Shown here: in pieces, positions 8,907 through 17,308 of the stretch
Layout: each line of letters opens with the position of its first letter
Position numbering within the stretch: the stretch's first letter is position 1
Assembly: GCF_900116445.1 (NCBI RefSeq)
Contig: NZ_FPBH01000004.1
Location: 372,001 to 436,000 of the forward strand
Direction: 5' to 3'
DNA: 64,000 nucleotides
Source of the DNA: Paraburkholderia aspalathi
GTDB taxonomy: Bacteria > Pseudomonadota > Gammaproteobacteria > Burkholderiales > Burkholderiaceae
Translations under genes and position numbers: made by a program
The notes under the pieces: generated by a model
Told to the model about the DNA's origin: nothing
Database searches by the model: none
What the model saw: only the letters and a program-made list of their open reading frames with translations

Positions 8907-10139
8907 CTACCTCGCCAACAGATTTTGAACGTCGTTGACCATCAGCTTCATTGCTTCCTCAGGCGAACGCTTCAGCGTCACCACCTCCTGAAGGTGTAAC
9001 GCAATTGCTTCGGTGATCCGCAGGGAGTTCTTTCCGGGAAAGGAGTACCACCCGGCAGACTTTGACGAGGCGAGCAATGCAGTCATTCGGGGATCTTTTG
9101 CGTCAGTAGACTGCTCGAGTTGTGCTACGGTCAGTCGATTCCCGGGCACGTATCCGGTCGATTCGAACATTGTTTTCTGTGCCGTTGAACCAGCCATGAA
9201 CTTCATAAAAGTCCACGCGGCCTGCTGCTTTCCGGTGTCTTTCGTCAGCATCATCAGGCAGTTGCCACCCGCCGGAAGATGTCCATTGCTGGCAAGCGGG
9301 AGCGGCGCCGTTCTCACCTCAAATTTCGCCTGTTTCATGAGGCTCTTGAGAAAGCCGCTTGAAGTGACAATGAGCCCCATCCCGCCGGTGGAAAAAGCTT
9401 GATAGGCCTGGTCACGAGACATATCGACTTGCCCGGCCGCACCGAACATCTTCAATACGTTCAGCGCGCGCATGCCTTCCGGGCCGTCAAATGCGATCTT
9501 CCTGTCATCGGGCGACATCATGCGACTGCCCTGTGAGTCGACAAGAGCCATAAAGGTCCAGTTACCGGGAGACGCATAGTCAAAAAAACCTCCGACACGC
9601 TTCCCGTCCAGGGCCGTGATCCTTGCAGCGAGATTGGAAATCTGCTCCCAAGTTTGGGGAAGCCGGTTCGGGTCGCCTCCCGCTTGTTTCACCAGATCCA
9701 CGTTGTAGTAGACAATGGGCACTGAAACGAGGTTCGGCAATCCGTAGGTCCGGTTTCCATAGCGGCAAAGCGCATCTGACGCAGGCTGATAGCTATGTTT
9801 CGCCCAATCCTTGTCGGCATTCAGCAATGGTTCGAGCGGCGTCGCCAAGCCACGCTGCGCCGTCAGCGCGGAACGGTTATATCCCTGAAAGATGACGTCG
9901 GGCAAAGAACCAGCAATGTTGTCGCGCAGCAGTCGCTGCGTGAGGTCATCATAGTCAACCGCGGGCGGTCTGACGCGAAGGTCGATGTCTGGATGTTCCG
10001 TCCGGAACCGCTGTATGAGCTGGGGCGGCGTCGATAGCGTCGTCCCCAGCACTTCGATCATCGTAGCCGCTGCGCTCCTTCCTGATATGCCGCAAAGCAG
10101 GAGATACGACAAAGACAAAATAAGTGACTTCTTGAGCAC
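8907..10139 (-). CDS. ABC transporter substrate-binding protein, family 1 (UgpB/MalE-like)
   Basis: The 410-residue precursor has a signal peptide (MLKKSLILSLSYLLLCG, cleavage near S-A-A-A). The mature domain has the family-1 features L-P-D-V-I-F-Q-G-Y near residue 80, Y-G-L-P-N-L-V-S-V-P-I-V-Y-Y-N at about 135-150, T-W-E-Q-I and the P-A-G-G-N-C-L segment. These proteins capture sugars or glycerol-phosphate compounds in the periplasm. It is the natural partner of the permeases at 1-1053 though on the opposite strand, which is inferred. The phosphodiesterase gene lies 240 bases upstream on the same strand. Confidence 0.9.
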   Translation of the reverse strand: MLKKSLILSLSYLLLCGISGRSAAATMIEVLGTTLSTPPQLIQRFRTEHPDIDLRVRPPAVDYDDLTQRLLRDNIAGSLPDVIFQGYNRSALTAQRGLATPLEPLLNADKDWAKHSYQPASDALCRYGNRTYGLPNLVSVPIVYYNVDLVKQAGGDPNRLPQTWEQISNLAARITALDGKRVGGFFDYASPGNWTFMALVDSQGSRMMSPDDRKIAFDGPEGMRALNVLKMFGAAGQVDMSRDQAYQAFSTGGMGLIVTSSGFLKSLMKQAKFEVRTAPLPLASNGHLPAGGNCLMMLTKDTGKQQAAWTFMKFMAGSTAQKTMFESTGYVPGNRLTVAQLEQSTDAKDPRMTALLASSKSAGWYSFPGKNSLRITEAIALHLQEVVTLKRSPEEAMKLMVNDVQNLLAR

Positions 10140-10378
10140 AGTGTTGCCCCTATTTAAACGTCGGTTCGCGCAGGGTGGATGTCCCGCGATCTCTCCGATC
10201 CGAGGCTGTTATTCCAGCTCCCTGCTGGATACTCAAGGCGCTGGATATTCGCGCATGCTTGCGCTACTTCATAGCATTGGTTTGCGGGACAATCCAGCTT
10301 TGACCATCCACTCGCAAATTGCGGTGCCGAAAAGTCACGGCTGCGCCGCCGATCAGGTCCAGACTTTTTTGCTGTGAT

Positions 10379-11866
10379 TCAAGCTGTCAGTGCCGTCGCG
10401 CTGTCGACGTAGGTCGTATTCCCCACACGCACCCGCTGCAGGATCTGCCGGAAATTGCCGACCGCTCCTTCGAACGTTTCTCTTCGGATGGCCGGCTGGA
10501 CATACGACAAGCCGCCAAGCAGCTCGTCGAGTACGCGTCCGGACATGCTTTCCGGCGATGGAAGCCCGAGAAGGTGCAGAATGGTCGGAGCGAAATCGCA
10601 GATGCCGGTAGGGACAGCCGAGATACGAGTTTCAGTTGTGAACGCGGAACCCGCAACGATGCCAACAGCGGCCATTTCTTTCGGATGCAGGCCGCCATGG
10701 ACGCCGAGGCCTGGACGCCGATTATTGTCATAAAAGGTGCCACCGACGAGACCGAAACAATCCACGTCGTCGTCTGCACGGAAGGAGAAGGAAACGTCCG
10801 GCGCGCGAGCGTGATCCAGAAACGCGAGATGATTGCCAAGGCTGCCAGGCGCAATGCCTTCTGTCTCATTCTTCGCGCGGGCAAAGACCGGACCGCACCA
10901 CCGCTCACTCGTGATGGCTGCCACGAGGCGGGAGACCTGCCTGTCGCTGGGCTCGGCCAGGTAAAGCGCCCCCACCTGTCCCGGCACGACCACGACGTCA
11001 ACATCGGGCGCGGGCGCAGTGCCAGGTTTGAAGCCTGCATCGCGAAGGGTGTCGCTCACTGACACGCGGGAATGGCCAGTGATGTGGCCGTGGTCGGAAA
11101 TAGCCACGAGTTGCACGCCGCGGGCCCGGCCCTCCGTCTCCCACCAGTCCAACACACGGCCGAACTGGCGATCGGAGTGCCCGATGATGCGTAGCGTTGC
11201 CTCAGCACCCGTTCCATGGAAATGCGAAGTGACGTCCGGCTCGCCGTAAGCAAGAATCGCGACGTCTGGCTGGTATTTGGGCCACACCACTTCGAGAAAG
11301 GCAGACGTGATCCAGTCCTGACCGGCGGCATCGGGCTCCGTCTTAGGGGGTTCCGGCGGAAGAGGTCCGACCCGCGCCTCGACCTCAGCCAGAACGTCGT
11401 TCGGCGCACACGCCTCGCGGAAATGGCCGGACAGTCGGACATGGCCATAGTCTTCCGCTTTGTGGTGAAACAGGCGCGTAGTCCCGGGCGTATTTGTCGA
11501 CAGTACGGCCAGACTGCGCCCGGCCGCAGCCAGGATCTCGCCAAGCGACGGCACCGACATCAGCCGCCCTCCGCTGTCCAGGTCGAGCTGGCGTAGCAGA
11601 ACTGCGTCGCCCGTATCGAGGTAGCGCGGCGGCGTAACGGAACGATCGACGTACTTGTTACCAACCATGCCGTGTCGACCGGTCGTCGCGCCAGTAACGA
11701 AGCTCGGGAAGCCCGTACGTGTCTCGCTCGGGTAGACCGTGCGATGACTCCCCAATGTGACACCCATTTGCTGCAAACGATGCAGGTTAGGGGTTAAGTG
11801 CGGAGATATCAGATCGGGCCGAAGGCCATCAAAACTCACTACCAATACAGACTTCTTACTTTCCAC
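10379..11866 (-). CDS. Nucleotide pyrophosphatase/phosphodiesterase-family protein (alkaline phosphatase fold)
   Basis: A 495-residue metallo-phosphoesterase. The first metal aspartate is in V-S-F-D-G-L-R-P-D near residue 13. The nucleophile block YPSETRTGFPSFVTGA matches the NPP family with Thr49 as nucleophile, followed by G-R-H-G-M-V-G-N. Further metal ligands are E-P-D-V-T-S-H-F-H-G, S-D-H-G-H and V-H-G-G-L-H-P. No signal peptide is visible, so it is probably cytoplasmic. It starts with GTG; an AAGG lies upstream. NPP enzymes cleave phosphodiester or phosphonate bonds (phosphonoacetate hydrolase belongs to the same superfamily). With a Ugp-like importer next to it, a phosphodiester substrate is plausible but unproven. 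Confidence 0.85.
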   Translation of the reverse strand: MESKKSVLVVSFDGLRPDLISPHLTPNLHRLQQMGVTLGSHRTVYPSETRTGFPSFVTGATTGRHGMVGNKYVDRSVTPPRYLDTGDAVLLRQLDLDSGGRLMSVPSLGEILAAAGRSLAVLSTNTPGTTRLFHHKAEDYGHVRLSGHFREACAPNDVLAEVEARVGPLPPEPPKTEPDAAGQDWITSAFLEVVWPKYQPDVAILAYGEPDVTSHFHGTGAEATLRIIGHSDRQFGRVLDWWETEGRARGVQLVAISDHGHITGHSRVSVSDTLRDAGFKPGTAPAPDVDVVVVPGQVGALYLAEPSDRQVSRLVAAITSERWCGPVFARAKNETEGIAPGSLGNHLAFLDHARAPDVSFSFRADDDVDCFGLVGGTFYDNNRRPGLGVHGGLHPKEMAAVGIVAGSAFTTETRISAVPTGICDFAPTILHLLGLPSPESMSGRVLDELLGGLSYVQPAIRRETFEGAVGNFRQILQRVRVGNTTYVDSATALTA

Positions 11867-12675
11867 AATTAAACCTTTTCTCTTTTGATGCGGTGTCGTG
11901 GCGGCGCCTCAAGGGCACAGAAGCAACGTTGCAGAGCCTCTCCACTTCCGTCAATGAGCATCACGCAAAACTGTCATACCGGCCAGTAACACAACACAGA
12001 TGAGCGCTTCCTCGATGGGGAACATGTCACGAGCCACGCGATCCACGCCCCGCAGCCGATGCTGTAACCCAGGACCCGCTATCGACAGCTATGCCGTCCC
12101 CGTAGCACGGGTTCGCCCGTATGGCGTGGCCATCGCGAAAACACAGTGGTCTGCGGCTATCGGATGGCATTTACCCGAGCGCGCAACTCTCGCAATTCCC
12201 AGCGTTGGATTGTCGGTTTGAATGGCGGCACGGATATGACAGGCATCGCAAAATGCGATGGTTTCACACTAAAATGTGATGAGGAAACGCATTATTCAAG
12301 ATTCGCCCCCTTGAAAAAGCGGACCACGCCGACGAATTGCGTCAACAGTCATTCTGCCGCCGGATCTGCACCTGGGGTCGAAACGGCAAAAGAGTCCCCT
12401 TTTGTCACTCGTCCCTGCACCTGCCGATTAGGTGCTCGTTTGACTTCATCAAAAGACGATTCAAAATAAGAACACGACATAACACGAGCCGGATCGAGTA
12501 CTTGACCTTGGCCGCAGCGAATCCTACACAGCGACGGGAGCGAGACGACCGGCACCGCAGGAACTGACCAGCGAAGTCTTCGCACTCGATTTGCACTCCT
12601 ATGATTTTTCATCCGCGACGATCCAACCCGTATCACTCTTATTATTCAATTCCTCCCGAAATTTTTGTGAACCGA
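11867..12675. other. Intergenic gap with tandem palindromes, no gene seen
   Basis: About 800 bases lie between the phosphodiesterase start and the porin remnant. The short open frames have no recognisable content. The notable structure is the pair of palindromes at 12244-12279, listed separately. This stretch is also the 3' side of tRNA-Gly, where an integrated element would sit; none was recognised. Confidence 0.4.
12244..12279. promoter_or_regulatory. Two adjacent palindromes (possible operator)
   Basis: CATCGCA-AAA-TGCGATG (12244-12260) is a perfect palindrome with 7-base arms. TCACA-CTAAAA-TGTGA (12264-12279) follows four bases later. The pair is in an AT-rich spot upstream of the porin remnant on the plus strand and may be an old operator for it. 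Confidence 0.35.
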
Positions 12676-13153
12676 AATGAGCAGGTTGGTCCAGTTCGCT
12701 CTCTCATGGGAATGCCTGATGCCAGCGGCAGCTCGCGCGCACAGGGCTCGGTCATGCTGTACAGGACCACGATCCCATCGCGGTGGTGACACCTTCGCGG
12801 CCCAGCCGTACTGTAACGACAACACCCACAACTGGATCCGTAACAACAACGCGGTCAAGTCAGAGCGTCACTATGACGGTCGCAGGTCTGGCGGGCTCTA
12901 CGGCTTTGATGCGGCAGGCGACTGTGTCGACAGTCGTGCGTACAGCTTGGGGGCGTCATACAGGTTCGGAGGATTGACCGTTGCCTCTGTCTACCGCCAG
13001 TTGAACAATCGCGGATCGTCCAGGAAAGTGAGTGGCGCAGTGGCAAGCACAGACTCGGCGTTTTATGCATCGCTTCAGCGCACCGGGGTGCCGGCGTCAA
13101 TTACGCATTCAGTTCGGGTGCTGCTGCCGCAGTTGTCAGCCAGACCCAACTGA
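12676..13153 (+). pseudogene. Decayed porin gene with internal deletion and frameshift
   Basis: One frame near 12700-12775 reads S-R-A-Q-G-S-V-M-L-Y, which matches the signal-peptide end and first strand of the porin at 1510 (S-H-A-Q-S-S-V-T-L-Y). Another frame then picks up at A-A-Q-P-Y-C-N-D-N and N-N-A-V-K and continues through L-Y-G-F-D-A-A-G, S-R-A-Y-S, G-G-L-T-V-A-S and D-S-A-F-Y-A-S, all aligning with the 1510 porin. Roughly 100 or more residues of the N-terminal half are missing, and the C-terminal third is gone. The remnant stops 30 bases before tRNA-Gly. Confidence 0.8.
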
Positions 13154-13182
13154 GCCGACCCAGCCGGTCTACGGCTGCGTGA

Positions 13183-13256
13183 TGGAGCGGGTGAAGGGAA
13201 TCGAACCCTCGTCGTAAGCTTGGAAGGCTTCTGCTCTGCCATTGAGCTACACCCGC
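13183..13256 (-). tRNA. tRNA-Gly (anticodon TCC)
   Basis: Read on the minus strand, the sequence begins GCGGGTGTAGCTCAATGG and has a complete cloverleaf. The 7-bp acceptor stem is GCGGGTG with CACCCGC, and the anticodon loop is C-T-T-C-C-A-A. GGTTCGATTC forms the T loop, and the 3' end reads T-C-C-A with CCA encoded. The anticodon TCC decodes GGA. Total length is 74 bases. Its 3' end points left, toward the porin remnant, so the ICE-like genes lie on its 5' side. Confidence 0.95.
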
Positions 13257-13654
13257 GCGGCACGCATTCTCGCACAGCTAACGGCTGGCGACAGGCATCA
13301 GAAGCACTTTCCTGAAATCGGACAAACGCGAGCACCGCAGCGCATCTGCGTCGTCGCTGCCATCACGTGCGTCACCGCGACGATCGGAAAAGCATCCGGC
13401 ATCTTCACAAGTCGACCAGTCAACGGTGCGAAGAAGCCCGTACCCGGCAGATGGATCGATACCAACCGCCCGGCCGTGTACCTGCCAACAATCCGGCCAG
13501 CCGCGCGCGAGGTGCGCTGACTCGCGGCGGCGGCACTGCATCCTGAATCACAAAGCACCTTCCGGGTTGTCACAAATGCATCATCGGCCGCGCTCACGAT
13601 GCAACGGGTGGTGGCCCCAGAGCCGCTGCCAGGAACAACCACCAGGAGATCATC
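13257..13654. other. Gap between tRNA-Gly and the phospholipase D gene
   Basis: 398 bases without a supported gene. The frames here have arginine/alanine-rich, motif-free translations. The last 20 bases contain the AGGAG ribosome site of the phospholipase D gene. No direct repeat of the tRNA 3' end was seen. Confidence 0.35.
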
Positions 13655-15563
13655 ATGTCCGTCATCCGATCCGCCAGGGCTTACGCCAACAATGCTGTCG
13701 CTTACGTCGCATGGTCCGTCGAACAGGTCATTGCCGAGTGTCTTGGATTCGAAATCACCCGCATTTATGCAGACGGAACCGAACGTCCACTGGCTGCGTG
13801 GGTTGCCTTTGAAGGCCAGTCCAACCCCGACTGGGTGCCGCAGACCACGTCGGTCTGGCCTGTACAGAAATTCACCTGGCGCGACCTTACCGTGCGGCAG
13901 CGCCGTGATGAAGCCAGTCTGCGCCCGGCAGACCCCATTGTGAAATACCGCGTCCGCCCGGTGGCCCGCATGCGCGACGGATTGCAACCCGTCCCGGCAC
14001 CAGCAGTGGCGCAGTACACGGGCGCCCCGCTGCCACTCGGTTATCTTGATGAGGGCATCGAGACGGGCGATATCAAGGTCACCAGCGACTTCGGCGAGAT
14101 TCACGCCGCATTCAACAGCGGGATCCTCTCCACGCAGTGGCTTAGCCACGCAGTGGCTTAGCCACGCAATGGAAAAGACGCTCGGTCATGTGCCGACCAA
14201 AGGCGATGTAAAGGACGAGATCGTCAAAGTGGATAGCCCGATTCGCGCCTACCTGGCGGGCGACCTTCCAGATCTGGTCCAGGGCCTCTTCGATCGCCTC
14301 CACGGAGGCGGTGAGCTCTATCTCGCGCTTTATGAACTGACCGACCCGTTGCTACGACAGCTGATCGTCGAGCATGCGCCCAATGTACATCTCATTCTGT
14401 CGAACTCCAGCTTCGACAAGACCACCAAGGCCTGGGACACCGAGAACGATCTGGCCCGCAAGAAGTTGCACGAAGTCGGCCTTGCGGAGATGCACGACCG
14501 CATGTTCAACAACAATGGCCATATCGGGCACAACAAGTTCGCCGTCTATGTAGACCAGCGTGGCCAGCCCCAGGCGGTGCTCTCAGGCAGCCTGAACTGG
14601 ACAGAGAACGGATTGTGCGCCCAGAGCAACAACAGCTATGTGGCCGGGCACCCGGAGCTTGCTACGCAGTTTCTGCAGTACTGGAACGACCTGCGCGACG
14701 ACACCGGCCATTTCGAGGAGCCACAGCCCAGCTCGGCGCCGGCGCGCAATGTACAGGGCGCGCAACTGCGCAGCGCCAACGCCGGGGCGCTGCCGGCAGT
14801 CACCCTCGATGCGGGTGCGCTGCGGCTGTGGAGGTCGCCCAATACGCGGCAGGCCAACAAGCCGTCCAGCAACCCGGCCTTGCCGCCCGATCTTAACGAG
14901 GTGTACGGTTTCATCCGTAACGCAAGGCAGGCAGTCTTTTTCGCCGTCTTTCTGCCCAGCGTGAGAGGTGCGACCAGTATCGTGCAGGAAGCAATCGACA
15001 TGGGCCGCAAGGACACCAATCTGCTGGTGTACGGCGCCATCAGCAGCCCGATGGCGATGCCGAACTACATCAGCCCGCAGGATCGCGCCGACGGCGGCGA
15101 CGATGACAGTAGCGACGCCCAGGACAGTCACTACCAGCCTTCGCTCTTCGAAGAAAGCGGCGTGCACATCGTGCGAGCGAACGCGCTCAACTCAGGTGAC
15201 ATCACGGGCAACTTCGAGCGCGAACTGCTCAGCGCCGGCAACGCCATCATTCACGACAAGATCCTGGTGATCGACCCGCTCTCCGAAGACGGATGCGTCG
15301 TCGTCACGGGTAGCCACAACCTGGGCTACAAGGCCTCGTACGCCAACGACGACAACCTCGTCATCGTGCGCCGAAACCCGCAACTGGCACAGGCGTACAT
15401 GGTGCATGTGCTGGATCTCTACGAACACTACCGTTTCCGCGGCGTCCAGGCGGAACTCAAGCACGAGGGCAAGCGCCCGTGGAGCGGCTTTCTGCACACC
15501 GACGCGGGCTGGCAAAATCCCGCGAGCATTGAGGCCCCATCCCTCGCGCACTATCTCGGTTGA
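13655..15563 (+). pseudogene. Phospholipase D-like protein interrupted by a 16-bp tandem duplication
   Basis: ATG 13655 has AGGAG seven bases upstream. Its frame runs to a stop at 14159-14161, and the rest of the protein continues in the next frame to 15563. The break coincides with a perfect 16-bp tandem duplication at 14131-14162; removing one copy restores a single frame of about 630 residues. The downstream part carries two HxK motifs typical of the PLD superfamily: G-H-N-K-F-A-V-Y-V-D with L-S-G-S-L-N-W-T-E-N-G, and H-D-K-I-L-V-I-D with T-G-S-H-N-L-G. The two form one active site. The family includes phospholipases, nucleases and toxins, and the substrate is unknown. The N-terminal 160 residues match no family I know. 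The downstream frame might be translated separately. Confidence 0.85.
14131..14171 (+). repeat. 16-bp perfect tandem duplication plus partial third copy
   Basis: CACGCAGTGGCTTAGC occurs at 14131-14146 and again at 14147-14162, followed by the partial copy CACGCAATG. Sixteen bases shift the frame by +1, and the in-frame TAG inside the unit ends the upstream reading frame. Slipped-strand deletion of one unit would repair the gene. Confidence 0.95.
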
Positions 15564-15575
15564 GAGTTGGAACGA

Positions 15576-15613
15576 CCGGGCGCACGTCCCGATGATGGCG
15601 TCTGTGCGCCCGG
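15576..15613. terminator. 10-bp stem-loop after the phospholipase D gene
   Basis: CCGGGCGCAC (15576-15585) pairs perfectly with GTGCGCCCGG (15604-15613) across an 18-base loop, starting 12 bases after the stop. No T-run is present. It lies between the plus-strand phospholipase D gene and the minus-strand ICE genes, so it could serve both. Confidence 0.5.
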
Positions 15614-16078
15614 CGGTGCGAGTCCGTCATCCAATGACACGCTGGAAATGGCCACACGAGGTTCTGACGTAACGCATTTACGCGCCCGTGGCGTTCGGGC
15701 AGGCGATGCGGCGGTCTGGCGGGCGTTGGCTGCGTCATCACCCGAACACGGTCTGGTCACACAGCAGAAAGCGGCAGGCCGGACCTGACGCCGCATGCTG
15801 GGGACAATGAATCTCGACGGTCGCCGTAGGGCGCCCTGCCCCGAAACGACCACCCTGTGAGACGCGGACGCGCCATCCGCGAAAGCACGCGACAAAAGGT
15901 TCGTGCCGCGCGACGGCCAAGCCTTCGGATACAAGCGCGCGCAGCATCCGTTCTTCTTCGATATCCGCTATGACGGGACATGCGCTGCCGTTCGTGGCCG
16001 CGTCCCCCCGCGAAGCCCGGGAATACCGCCGCGGCTCGACGCACGAACGGGAACTGCAGCGGCAACAATCAGGGTGCG
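15614..16078. other. Gap downstream of the SSB gene; possible small minus-strand ORF
   Basis: A minus-strand frame at 15738-16082 has a protein-like middle (I-A-D-I-E-E-E-R-M-L-R-A-L-V-S-E-G-L) but no family match and no clear start. It could be a small element-encoded protein or chance. In intact elements of this type topoisomerase III would be expected near here; no trace of it was recognised. Confidence 0.3.
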
Positions 16079-16654
16079 TCATTGCGCTTGGGTCCGCGCA
16101 GCCCGGCGCGAACGCCGGCTGGCAGAATGGGAGGAGCTGCCGTCAGATTCCGGGGAGTCCGATGGTGGCGCATCGTCCTCGATGGCCTCGGCCCGCGGCG
16201 TGTCACCGTTGTCCGGATCGTCCGGCCCGGCTGCACCCTGGTCGTGCGACGAACCATCCGGAGTTTCTGCTTCACGTGTCTGCCGCGCCCGATACACGAC
16301 CTGGTCGATCCGCACGAGGTTGAGCGAGATGGACTCGGCGTCGATATGCGCGCCGGCGTCCGCCTCGTTGTCGCGGGTGACCCAGGGACTGACATAAAAG
16401 TCGCCGCGCACGACAACGCTCGCACCGGTGCGGATGTGCTGCAGCACACGCTCGGTAAGGCGCTCGTTCCAGATGGTCACGTCGACGGGAAATGTCCGCT
16501 CTTCGCGCTGCTCCAGCGTGCCGTCCTCAAGCCGCCGGTAACTGGCGGACATGACGCGCAACTCGACAATGCGGCGCGTGCCGCTCGCGGTATTGACCTG
16601 TTTCATTGTCGGCGACACCAGCACGTTGCCGACCAGTTCTGCATAGATGCCCAT
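16079..16654 (-). CDS. ICE-type single-stranded DNA-binding protein
   Basis: A 191-residue protein with an OB-fold-like N-terminal half. It begins MGIYAELVGNVL and contains a run typical of SSB (R-T-F-P-V-D-V-T-I-W-N-E-R). The C-terminal third is acidic and disordered (DDPDNGDTPRAEAIEDD), then basic (R-R-S-R-R-A-A-R), unlike the acidic D-F tip of housekeeping SSB. ATG 16654 is chosen over the longer frame because GGAG lies nine bases upstream. It is the last recognised gene of the minus-strand partition/replication module and would bind single-stranded DNA during element transfer or replication. Confidence 0.8.
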   Translation of the reverse strand: MGIYAELVGNVLVSPTMKQVNTASGTRRIVELRVMSASYRRLEDGTLEQREERTFPVDVTIWNERLTERVLQHIRTGASVVVRGDFYVSPWVTRDNEADAGAHIDAESISLNLVRIDQVVYRARQTREAETPDGSSHDQGAAGPDDPDNGDTPRAEAIEDDAPPSDSPESDGSSSHSASRRSRRAARTQAQ

Positions 16655-16791
16655 TGCGAAACTCCGTTCATCAAGGGATTGCCCCTGTAATTCGAACATT
16701 CGAACGCGCTGTCCACTACCTGCTGTTCTGTTCGGCCGCTCTGCGTCAGCCTGATGGCCTCAATCACGCCACGACGGGACCCGCGCCTGTC

Positions 16792-17292
16792 TCAGCGCTC
16801 ATCGGTCCGTCGAAACTTGACCGTGCCGTGCTCCAGGTACATGGCAAGCTGACTCGCCGCATAACGGAACACCGACTCCAGTGCATTAAGCTCTTTCGCG
16901 CGCGCATTGCACTGCTGCAGATAGGTGCGTAGCGGCGCCGGGATGCGGTTGAAACAGCCCTTCACACGATGCCAGCCGACCGCATGCGGCTCGCCGCGCA
17001 TGAACCAGTCGAGCCGGTGGCGCGTTGCGCCACTCGCGAGCGCAATGCGTAAGCAGCGAAGCGACACGTCGAGCCTGGCGGTCGCACTCTCCAATGCCAG
17101 CGTCTGCATTTCCGTTACCGTCTCGTCGAGCCAGTGCTCGTATGAACGCAGCAGCACGCGTATCCCGGCGTCGCCCGCGATCCGCGACACGGGTAGCGCC
17201 ATCGCAGGCTCGCCCCTGGCCGGCGCCTTGCGCTCGCCCTTACCCTTAAAGGCCTTTGAACGTTGATCCAGATCCGAAGGTCGGTCAGTCAT
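16792..17292 (-). CDS. DUF3158-like integrative element protein
   Basis: A mostly alpha-helical 166-residue protein with a lysine-rich start. A long arginine/leucine-rich helical body includes L-R-S-Y-E-H-W-L-D-E and W-F-M-R-G-E-P-H-A-V-G-W-H-R. Position and length match the DUF3158 protein found between the TIGR03761 protein and SSB in PFGI-1-type elements. ATG 17292 has GAGGA upstream and lies 17 bases after the previous stop, so it is in the same operon. Function unknown; assignment rests mainly on gene order. Confidence 0.65.
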   Translation of the reverse strand: MTDRPSDLDQRSKAFKGKGERKAPARGEPAMALPVSRIAGDAGIRVLLRSYEHWLDETVTEMQTLALESATARLDVSLRCLRIALASGATRHRLDWFMRGEPHAVGWHRVKGCFNRIPAPLRTYLQQCNARAKELNALESVFRYAASQLAMYLEHGTVKFRRTDER

Positions 17293-17308
17293 TGCCGCAG
17301 TCCTCGCA

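Noticed and set aside
10319..11062. 247-residue plus-strand open frame
   Set aside because: Antisense shadow of the phosphodiesterase gene, with no recognisable domain.
14583..15167. 194-residue minus-strand open frame
   Set aside because: Antisense shadow of the phospholipase D gene, low-complexity translation.
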